A stretch of DNA of 64,000 nucleotides from NCBI GenBank assembly GCA_900553125.1, contig USCB01000005.1, forward strand, positions 4,592 through 68,591, in the 5' to 3' direction. The position numbers were made by a program, and so were the translations under genes. Below are positions 35,309 through 42,306 of the stretch, in pieces; position 1 is the stretch's first letter, and each line of letters opens with the position of its first letter. The notes under the pieces are model-generated. The model did not search any database. It worked only from the letters and a program-made list of their open reading frames with translations, and had not been told where the DNA came from. This DNA comes from an uncultured Clostridium sp. (GTDB lineage Bacteria; Bacillota; Clostridia; TANB77; CAG-508).

Positions 35309-36262
35309 TTACTTTTTCAAATAATCTGATTCATCTATTGTTTTTAAAACATAATTAACATCATCATATCGTGAATAATTAGATTGTGAACCTAAACTAC
35401 ATATCAAAAATTCTTTTCCATGCTTTTTATATAATACTACTAAATTAAAATCATCAGATAAAGAACCTGTTTTTACACCAATTACATTTTTGTTATAATA
35501 TTCTGATGTAGGATCAAGGAATGTATTTGTATTTTTCCAAGTCTGCATGCTACTATCTGGTAAAGTTGCTGTATATGAAGTTTGAGAAACTATATCCTTA
35601 AACCATTCATTCTTTAATAAATCCATTACAACTTCTTTTAAGTCTAATACAGTTGTATGGGCTTCTGTATCAAATCCACTTGGATCATATAAAATAGTAT
35701 CCTTATAATCATTTTGTTTTAAATATTCATTCAAGTTTTTCATAAAGACTTCTATTCGCTCTTTGCTAGTAGTAGCTTTAGGAGATATAATACCTCCACA
35801 ATAATCAGCTAATACATAGGCTGCATCATTCCCTGATGGTACTAACATTGCAGCAAATAAATTTTTAACATAATATTTCTTTTCTTTAATGTTTGCAACA
35901 GATGAACCTTGTTTTGTTAATGAAATTGCTTCATTTTTTGCCAAAACTACATCATCTAAATCAACGAGTGTTGTTGCATAGTCAATAACAAATAATTTAG
36001 CTAAACTTGCAGGAGTTTGTTGTTCATTTGCTCTTTTAGAAACAAAATCGTTATTATTTGAAAGATCAACCGCTATCAATGATTTTGCATTATATGAATC
36101 TGGTATAGTATATCTGTTTATAAAACTATTTATTTTATTTTTTGTATCTCTAAAATTTTCTGGTTCAAGCGCCCAAGGTATAAAAATTCTTCCAAGTATT
36201 ATTATTGCAAAAAAAACTATTACTATATACTTTGCTTTTTTCTTTTTATTACAACCTCTCAT
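35309..36262 (-). CDS. D-alanyl-D-alanine carboxypeptidase (S11 family), membrane-anchored
   Basis: 317 residues. An N-terminal membrane anchor (YIVIVFFAIIILGRIFI) is followed by the penicillin-binding-type serine peptidase: SLAK (nucleophile Ser), SGN (PSGNDAAYVLADY) and KTG (VIGVKTGSLSD). It trims the terminal D-Ala of peptidoglycan stem peptides. As ICE cargo next to VanZ, it could change wall cross-linking during mating or lower glycopeptide binding, both inference. Confidence 0.88.
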   Translation of the reverse strand: MRGCNKKKKAKYIVIVFFAIIILGRIFIPWALEPENFRDTKNKINSFINRYTIPDSYNAKSLIAVDLSNNNDFVSKRANEQQTPASLAKLFVIDYATTLVDLDDVVLAKNEAISLTKQGSSVANIKEKKYYVKNLFAAMLVPSGNDAAYVLADYCGGIISPKATTSKERIEVFMKNLNEYLKQNDYKDTILYDPSGFDTEAHTTVLDLKEVVMDLLKNEWFKDIVSQTSYTATLPDSSMQTWKNTNTFLDPTSEYYNKNVIGVKTGSLSDDFNLVVLYKKHGKEFLICSLGSQSNYSRYDDVNYVLKTIDESDYLKK

Positions 36263-36396
36263 TTATAAACTCTCCTTTAGCATATTATACATATATATAA
36301 ATACAAAAACAATTAATTTTTTATTAAATTTATTTCATTTACTAATATAATTTCTTATACAAATTACTAGTTATCGCTAACATTATACCATATTTT

Positions 36397-36840
36397 TTAA
36401 ATATTACATATATTTTTTGATATTAAATTATTTAAAGTAGCAAGTATTCCAATCTCAAAATAAATATCTTTCAAATAACTCCTTACTGTGCTTTTAGAAA
36501 CATATAATTCATCTGCAATAATATCTTCAGGAATGTTACCAAAAAACTTATATTCAACTATTTTCAGTTTTGTTTTATCACATTTTCTAAAATCCTGAAG
36601 TACAGTATCAATTAATTCCTTCCACTTTTTATATTCATTTATTTTGCTATCTATACTAATATTTTTTATTACTTGATCCTCAGTTGCTCTACTAATTTTA
36701 TTTTTACTTCTTATTGAAGAATTTATATCTCCACCACTTACTGTATCTTTCTCAAGTTCTAACTCATTTATTAATCTATCATATATTGGGTATTCATATA
36801 ATTTTTTTCTAATAATCTTTTTTACCTTTTTAGTAACCAC
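36397..36840 (-). CDS. Sigma-like/ArpU-type transcription regulator
   Basis: 147 residues. The C-terminal sigma-region-4-like HTH reads KIVEYKFFGNIPEDIIADELYVSKSTVRSYLKDIYFEIG. This resembles ArpU/RinA-like late regulators. GTG 36840 follows AGGAGG. A distant relative lies at 37754-38170 and the two flank the replication gene. Confidence 0.65.
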   Translation of the reverse strand: MVTKKVKKIIRKKLYEYPIYDRLINELELEKDTVSGGDINSSIRSKNKISRATEDQVIKNISIDSKINEYKKWKELIDTVLQDFRKCDKTKLKIVEYKFFGNIPEDIIADELYVSKSTVRSYLKDIYFEIGILATLNNLISKNICNI

Positions 36841-36857
36841 TTTGTACCTCCTAAAAT

Positions 36858-36886
36858 AAAAAAATCACAACTCTTTAGTTGTGTTA
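36858..36886 (-). terminator. Terminator hairpin in front of the sigma-like gene
   Basis: CACAACT-aaag-AGTTGTG stem with seven T on the minus strand, overlapping the stop of the replication gene and followed by AGGAGG. Confidence 0.75.
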
Positions 36887-37663
36887 CATATCTAAATCCA
36901 TTTCATCTTCTTCAGTATTTGCTGAAGTAAAATTATTATTTTCATATAAACTATCTAAAAATTCTTTAGGATATTCTCTTTGTTCATAATTATTAAAGCT
37001 TTTCTTTTTAGTATCTTTTTTATCTTTTCTTGCCTCCAATTCTTCCACTCTTATAATTACCCATCTTTTTATTGTTGCATAATCGCTCTCATACTCTACT
37101 CCCTTTGATTTCTTATATAAAGATAATTCTTCAATACATTTTTTGGTTTTGTTTTCTCCGTATTCTTCTAATAATTTTTTATATTCATAATCATAAAGAA
37201 ATACATTTTCATTAAACTTTTCTTTGCTGACTGTGTGTGTATTTATATTATTATCTATTATATTATTATCTTTGACTTTTTCATCAATACCCTCTTGATT
37301 TTTTAGTATATAGGGGTATTGATTATTTAGTCTATAGGGTACATCATTTGGAAATATTCTCCTACAAATTATCTCTTTTTTCTCGTTTCTCATTATATCT
37401 ACAAAAACATAATTATTCCTTCTTAAATCAGTTATCCATCTTGAAACTGTTACAGGATCTACTCCTAACTTTTCTCCTAAATATTTATTAGAAGCATAAC
37501 AATAGCCTTCTTTATTTGATAAAGCTGTTATAAGAGCATAAAGCAATTTTTCATTAGGTTTTAATCGTTCATTAAATAGAACAGTAGCAGGTATTACTGC
37601 ATAATATCCTATTCTTTGTATCTCTTCATCTTTCACAATGGCTATCACTTTCCTTTCCTGCAA
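36884..37663 (-). CDS. Replication initiator-like HTH protein
   Basis: 259 residues. The N-terminal winged helix (LKPNEKLLYALITALSNKEGYCYASNKYLGEKLGVDPVTVSRWI) matches the HTH_36/replisome-organiser type; a C-terminal DnaD-like region is seen near ESDYATIKRWVIIRVEEL. Such proteins start or help replication of excised ICEs. Starts (TTG 37663 or an internal GTG) overlap the tiny membrane ORF. The start is uncertain. Confidence 0.75.
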   Translation of the reverse strand: MQERKVIAIVKDEEIQRIGYYAVIPATVLFNERLKPNEKLLYALITALSNKEGYCYASNKYLGEKLGVDPVTVSRWITDLRRNNYVFVDIMRNEKKEIICRRIFPNDVPYRLNNQYPYILKNQEGIDEKVKDNNIIDNNINTHTVSKEKFNENVFLYDYEYKKLLEEYGENKTKKCIEELSLYKKSKGVEYESDYATIKRWVIIRVEELEARKDKKDTKKKSFNNYEQREYPKEFLDSLYENNNFTSANTEEDEMDLDM

Positions 37664-37736
37664 TTATACAAGCATATAATATCAAGCTTATATTTGCTCC
37701 TACTATTAGTCCTATAATTAATCCTATCCAAAACAT
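37626..37736 (-). CDS. Tiny membrane peptide (36 residues)
   Basis: ATG 37736 has GGAGG seven bases upstream and codes MFWIGLIIGLIVGANISLIL followed by YACIIAGKESDSHCER, a single hydrophobic helix with a polar tail. Its stop overlaps the beginning of the replication gene, implying coupled translation. No family known; the good ribosome site and coupling are the evidence. Confidence 0.6.
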   Translation of the reverse strand: MFWIGLIIGLIVGANISLILYACIIAGKESDSHCER

Positions 37737-37753
37737 TTTTATTACCTCCATAT

Positions 37754-38170
37754 TTAAACCAAATTTCTCATTTTCGCATTTTTATACACGAACTCAATTA
37801 ACTTGTCCTTTATTATTTTTTGTTTCTTAAAATCGAATTTAAGAGTTCGCTCAATCTCATCTTTAGATTTCTTTTGAAAATATTTTTGAGTTATAAAATC
37901 ATAATATTTCGGATATTTTTGCAACAAAAAAGCAAGTACCTTTTTTATAAGTACTTGCCATCTCTTAAATTCTAGTATTTTTTTATTTTCTATTATCTTA
38001 ATAACTTGATTTTCTAAAGTATTATTACATACTGTTATTCCTTTTCTCCATGCACTCCCACTTACATTAACACTATTTATCAAGCCATCTTTTATCTCAT
38101 CAATTAGTTTATCTATATTAATATAGTTATATAAATAATACTCTATCTTTTTGTAATCAGTTTTATTCAT
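37754..38170 (-). CDS. Sigma-like/ArpU-type regulator, second copy
   Basis: 138 residues, with YYDFITQKYFQKKSKDEIERTL near a C-terminal HTH, resembling the gene at 36397-36840 in layout. It overlaps the start of the preceding gene by 8 bp. A terminator-like hairpin lies inside its coding region (37924-37960). Confidence 0.55.
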   Translation of the reverse strand: MNKTDYKKIEYYLYNYINIDKLIDEIKDGLINSVNVSGSAWRKGITVCNNTLENQVIKIIENKKILEFKRWQVLIKKVLAFLLQKYPKYYDFITQKYFQKKSKDEIERTLKFDFKKQKIIKDKLIEFVYKNAKMRNLV

Positions 38171-38615
38171 ACTGCCCTATTCCTCCTTCTAGTAACTTTT
38201 CTAGTTCAAGAAATAGGTAATCTTTATCTATCTCATACATATTATTTTCAATAAAATTCATTATTGTATCTTTTATGTAATTGTCATTATATAGCTCAAA
38301 GTCATTTATATAGTCTCCTAATTCTTTCTTATTATATGCTAATATAGAATTGCATATAATATCAACTTTATCTTCAGCATTATAAATTGCAATTTCTATT
38401 TCTTCTAGTATTTGTTCAAATAACTCTAGCATATTATTTAATTCTTCTACTTGTGTTATTCCATCTTGTGATATTCTAAGCCATTCCATAAAGTAATAAT
38501 CCTCAATATATTCATCATATTCTTCATATATATTTTCTAATTTATATGATATTCTTTTTAATCTTGCAATTTTATTTATTTCATTAATTAATTTATCAAT
38601 TTTCCCTTTATACAT
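38163..38615 (-). CDS. Hypothetical acidic protein, first gene from the right ICE end
   Basis: 150 residues, acidic and helical (YEEYDEYIEDYYFMEWLRISQ; LNNMLELFEQILEEIEIAIYN). No recognised family. GGAGG precedes the ATG and a terminator hairpin precedes that. Confidence 0.6.
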   Translation of the reverse strand: MYKGKIDKLINEINKIARLKRISYKLENIYEEYDEYIEDYYFMEWLRISQDGITQVEELNNMLELFEQILEEIEIAIYNAEDKVDIICNSILAYNKKELGDYINDFELYNDNYIKDTIMNFIENNMYEIDKDYLFLELEKLLEGGIGQYE

Positions 38616-38626
38616 ATAAAACCTCC

Positions 38627-38665
38627 AAAAAAAAATAATCCCAAATGCCTTGAGATTACTTAGTA
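38627..38665 (-). terminator. Terminator hairpin in front of the first ICE gene
   Basis: TAATCTCAA-loop-TTGGGATTA stem with nine T, ending at GGAGG of the gene at 38163-38615. Confidence 0.7.
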
Positions 38666-38721
38666 TATTTCACTTCACTTTAATATTATTTCTTTCCCTT
38701 TATTTTCCCTTTATGAAACAA

Positions 38722-38757
38722 ATTTTAATGATTTTTAACGGTTTTTAATGTACTTAA
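38722..38757. repeat. Short direct repeats near the ICE end (possible integrase arm sites)
   Basis: ATTTTAATGA, TTTTTAACGG and TTTTTAATGT follow one another, about 60-90 bases inside the att fragment. Integrase arm sites often look like this. This is inference only. Confidence 0.35.
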
Positions 38758-38779
38758 ATGGATTACTTCAAAATTTATA

Positions 38780-38813
38780 AAAGTCCCTATTTTTCAACGG
38801 AAATGGGACTTTT
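38780..38813 (-). terminator. Hairpin just downstream of the tRNA 3' fragment
   Basis: AAAGTCCC-loop-GGGACTTT stem followed by T-rich DNA, in the position of a tRNA gene terminator. Confidence 0.6.
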
Positions 38814-38816
38814 CAT

Positions 38817-38862
38817 TGGTTGCGGGGGATAGACTCGAACTATCGACCTTCGGGTTATGAGG
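38817..38862 (-). tRNA. 3' half of initiator tRNA-fMet (ICE attachment site)
   Basis: On the minus strand CTCATAACCCGAAGG (anticodon loop CTCATAA, CAT anticodon, and 3' stem), a T-arm GATAG-TTCGAGT-CTATC, and CCCCGCAACCA match the 3' part of bacterial initiator tRNA. The acceptor, D-arm and 5' anticodon stem are absent; the upstream bases are the end of the AI-2E gene region. This is a tRNA fragment used as an att site, not a working tRNA. Confidence 0.8.
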
Positions 38863-38882
38863 TATATTTATTTTAAATTAAA

Positions 38883-39983
38883 TCAATCTAAATTAAAAAT
38901 AGTCTTCACAATTCCACCATCAAAAAATCTAGAAAATACATTTTTCAAAATAATAAGAACAATTGGTCCCACAAACATACCGTAAAACACCAATAAATTT
39001 AAAACCTGTATACATTGCGGCAACCGTAAAAATAGGGTGAATTCCAATATTTCCGACTAACAATTTTAGGTTCAATAAGTTGCCTTGTTACTGACATAAT
39101 AATCCATAAACTAATTATAGCTAAACCTAATTTCAAATCTCCATTTAAACCAGATAAAATCCCCCATGGAACCATAACCGTTCCCGAACCTAAAATCGGG
39201 AGTGCATCTACAAATGCAATTCCAAGTGCAATAATCAGTGGAAAGCCTACATTTAATCCTAAAAAGTACATTATATAAAGTCCAATTAAAGATATTATAA
39301 ATGAAATAAATATCAAAGTTGCTTGTGCCTTTAAGTATCCACCTAAAACTTTTATAAGTTCTCTTATGTGACCGAGTTAGTTCTTTCATCCATCTTTCTG
39401 GCAAATGATGTTCTAATTCATCTAACATATAAATTTTATCTGTACATATAAAATATAAGGCTAAAATTGTTACACCTACATATATCATTATACATGGAAT
39501 AAGTTTTATACCATTTACGATTTTCATTAAAAAACCTTGAAAATAATTTGAAATATTATCTAATATTGTAAAACTATTTTTTTCAATAATATCAATCAGT
39601 TCTTTCGAAAATCTTAATTTTACAGAATTAAACTTTTCTAATAGTTTTTGAACTTGCATATATATATTATCATAATAATTATTAAAATCTGAAAGTAAAT
39701 TTGAAGATTCTGAAGCTATAGTTGCAATTCCCCAACCTAATAGCCCAATTATAATTCCAAATGTTATTACAAATACTATTATAGCACTTAATCTTCTGGT
39801 GAGTTTAAATTTTTTCATTAACTTCCTTATTAGTGGTTCTATAATTAATGATATTATAAAGGCTATAAGAAATGGCATGTAAAATATTGCTAACTTAAAA
39901 ACTATAAAAGTTAATATAGTAGCTATAAAAACTAAAAATATTCTTTTTAAAACACTTGTCCAATATTTGGTTTCTTTAGGCAT
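38883..39983 (-). CDS. AI-2E family permease with three CGG +1 frameshifts
   Basis: The gene encodes a 365-residue, eight-helix permease of the AI-2E/YtvI class if one base is skipped at each of three in-frame CGG codons: 39374-39372 (…ELT|G HIREL), 39055-39053 (EPKIVS|GNIGIHP) and 38982-38980 (FIGVL|G MFVGPIVLIILKN). Each shift reads the next GGN as Gly and restores the family pattern up to a natural TGA at 38883. Total length is whole codons after removing three C. Without shifts the product would be truncated. YtvI-like members act in sporulation, others export small molecules; the substrate here is unknown. Confidence 0.85.
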
Positions 39984-40055
39984 TTTTTCACCTCTCTTGC
40001 TAAAATTTGGCTATAATATTATATTATATGCCAAATTTTAACTACTATTCAGATA

Positions 40056-41226
40056 TTATTTTAAAGCCGCTTCCATAACCTTACTTAAATATTTCATACT
40101 ATTTATTGTTTGTTCTAAAGTATTTCCTGTTGCACCAACTTCTATTATACATGCAGCTTTTCCTAAATGTTGATTATATCTTGAATTTCTTAAAATAATT
40201 GGTTTAAATAATCCCGGATATAATTCATTTGCTTTTTGCTGAATTTTTACAGCAAATTTCAAATTCGAACTCCAGTTCGGGTGTGATAATCCTCCTCCAT
40301 CACTTCCCATTACAAACATAAGTTGTGCACAATAGTCATCTCCTATTTTTACTAAAGGTGCATAATTTTCATTACTTCCAATAGCATCTCTATGTAAATC
40401 TATTATGATATCAGAATTAAAGTCTTTTAATACATTTTGTACTGTTTTTAAAGACCTCGAATATGACCCTGTATATGCTGGATAATCATGAAATTCTTTG
40501 TTATGATTTACATTAAAACCATAATTTCCTAAACATTTTGTAAGTTCATCCCCTACTCTTACTACCGAAAAATTTTGATTTGTTGTTCTATAATTTCCGA
40601 CTAGGTTCATATGTGTAATTTTCACTTTGCGTATAACTTTCACATGTATGTGTGTGAAATATTATAATATTTTTGGTGTTTATATTTAAATCCTCAGTAT
40701 TAAAAATTTCATTAGTAATTTCATATGATGTTTCATTTTTTATTTTTATGCCATTATATTCTTTATTATATTTTTCAGCAATTGGACTTTGTGTTACTAC
40801 TTTTGATTGCACATTAGTATCTGTTATTATTTCATTTGTTTGAGATATTTCTTGTTTATTTTCTTCTTCACTAATATTTGCTTTAGGCTGCTGCTCTTTT
40901 ATTTCTTCGTTTTTGCCTTGCTCTTTGGTTTTAAATAAATTTGACCCAACACGCAATATATATTCTGTCGAATTTTTTTTCGCCCCTTCCTCAACATCTT
41001 CTGTTTTTTCATTTTCCTGATTGTATTTTGATATGTTTTTTATAATATTGCTTTCTGTATTTATTCCTAATTTTGAAAATTCACATATATTGATATTAAC
41101 TTTATAATTAAAAAATTCATTTACTGATATTTTCTTTAAAATAAACCTACTAAATATGTATATAGTAATTACAACTAATAAAATTTTGATTAAGTCTTTT
41201 CCTTTTATTACAGTAACATTAAACAT
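40056..41226 (-). CDS. spoIIP: Stage II sporulation protein P, one CGG +1 frameshift
   Basis: The 389-residue SpoIIP is a membrane-anchored amidase/endopeptidase that thins septal peptidoglycan during engulfment with SpoIID. An N-terminal membrane helix (IKILLVVITIYIFSRFIL) and Asn/Glu-rich linker precede the enzyme domain IIIFHTHTCESY … IIIDLHRDAIG … CIIEVGATGN, with the conserved metal His residues. At 40599-40597 the frame meets CCT AGT CGG AAA; skipping C gives PS|GNYRTTNQNFSVVRVGDEL, which is the conserved SpoIIP sequence. AGGGAG precedes ATG 41226. Confidence 0.88.
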
Positions 41227-41284
41227 ATATCTTACTCCCTAATTAAATATATATTCAATCAATAAAATTTTATTCACAAACAGG

Positions 41285-41323
41285 AAAAAACCGCATAATA
41301 TATTTTATATCATGCGGTTTTGT
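41285..41323. terminator. Bidirectional terminator before spoIIP
   Basis: AAAACCGCAT … ATGCGGTTTT inverted repeat with flanking A and T runs, separating spoIIP from the small gene at 41339. Confidence 0.75.
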
Positions 41324-41338
41324 GAAAAACATCAACAG

Positions 41339-41491
41339 TTAGTTTATTGTTTCGCTCTGTTTTCTGCTGTTAAAAAAATTATCCAAAAATTTCTGATTAA
41401 ACGGATAATAATTTGGTCTTCCATTGTAATATGTTCTTTCTTCGTTTGTTGTTTCGTTTTTTTTGTTCAAATTGTTTGGTTCATTCTGCAT
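41339..41491 (-). CDS. Small hydrophilic protein (50 residues)
   Basis: ATG 41491 follows AAAGGAGAAGG; the product is rich in Asn, Glu and Arg (MQNEPNNLNKKNETTNEER). No recognised family. It is followed by a terminator, which supports a real small gene. Confidence 0.45.
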   Translation of the reverse strand: MQNEPNNLNKKNETTNEERTYYNGRPNYYPFNQKFLDNFFNSRKQSETIN

Positions 41492-41651
41492 ATGTCCTTC
41501 TCCTTTCTTGTTGTCACGATAATAGAACAAAACTATTATCTTTTAACAATTTGATATGGCTATCATATTCCATTTTTTTCCAATAGTCAAATTCACTATA
41601 CTGTAAAATTCATACCATTTACTTGTTTTTGCTGTAAAATTTTTCCATTTT

Positions 41652-42302
41652 TTATATTTTTCTTGGTTTTAACTCCAAATAAATAGGTTTCTCATTTTCA
41701 ATCATAGTAGATTTTCCGTGTCCAGGGTAAACAATAGTATCATCTGGTAATATTAGTAGTTTATTAATAATAGAATCCATAATTTGATTAAAATCAGATG
41801 TTGGTAAATCTGTCCTTCCCCATGTGCCTCTAAATAGTGTATCACCAGAAAACAATAACTTCTGACTTTCCAAATATAAAGAGCATCCTCCTTTTGTATG
41901 ACCTGGCGTATGGATAACCTTAAATTCTAAGTTTCCGATATGAATTAAATCTCCATCATCTAATCTGGAATCTGCATCTATTTCAATCTCAGGTAAGCCA
42001 TCCATAAACTCTGTTAAATTTATTTCTTTATCATTTAAACCTTCAACTTCATCTCTATGAATTAAAATCTTACCACCTAAGGCTTTTTTTAATTCTGATA
42101 CTCCTGCTATATGGTCACCATGACAATGTGTTAAAAATATATATTTTAAATGTCCATTTAGTATATTTATCATTTCAACAATTCTATCTACATCACCTGC
42201 TGGGTCAACTACCATTGTTTCTTTTGATTCTTGGTCAAATACTATATAGCAGTTTGTTTCATCTCCAATCCATGTTGATATTTTTAATCTTTTTAATATC
42301 AT
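41652..42302 (-). CDS. Metallo-beta-lactamase-fold hydrolase (glyoxalase II-like)
   Basis: 216 residues. THCHGDHIAG (metal site), VIHTPGHTKGGCSLYL, LFSGDTLFRGTWGRTDL and VYPGHGKST show the YqgX/GloB-type MBL fold hydrolase, probably cleaving a thioester. It lies four bases after the relA stop, as commonly seen in Firmicutes (relA neighbours). Confidence 0.9.
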   Translation of the reverse strand: MILKRLKISTWIGDETNCYIVFDQESKETMVVDPAGDVDRIVEMINILNGHLKYIFLTHCHGDHIAGVSELKKALGGKILIHRDEVEGLNDKEINLTEFMDGLPEIEIDADSRLDDGDLIHIGNLEFKVIHTPGHTKGGCSLYLESQKLLFSGDTLFRGTWGRTDLPTSDFNQIMDSIINKLLILPDDTIVYPGHGKSTMIENEKPIYLELKPRKI

Positions 42303-42306
42303 TACA

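Larger units (their letters stand above)
1..38862. mobile_element. Integrative conjugative element (right-hand ~38.9 kb; left end outside window)
   Basis: This stretch carries a complete mating apparatus (relaxase, MobC, VirD4, VirB4, VirB6, PrgI, pilin-like protein, M23 hydrolase), ParB, ArdA, a RadC-like protein, an Xis-like protein, a sortase/adhesin module and restriction-modification genes, almost all on the minus strand. Its right boundary is set by a 3' tRNA-fMet fragment at 38817-38862; beyond it lie typical chromosomal genes. No integrase is visible, so it probably lies left of position 1. The ICE genes have no frameshifts and no in-frame CGG, unlike the adjoining chromosome. The boundary is inferred from gene content and the tRNA fragment, not from a second att copy. 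Confidence 0.9.

Noticed and set aside
38722..38862. Complete tRNA gene at the ICE end
   Set aside because: Only the anticodon loop to CCA is present; the 5' acceptor and D-arm are absent.
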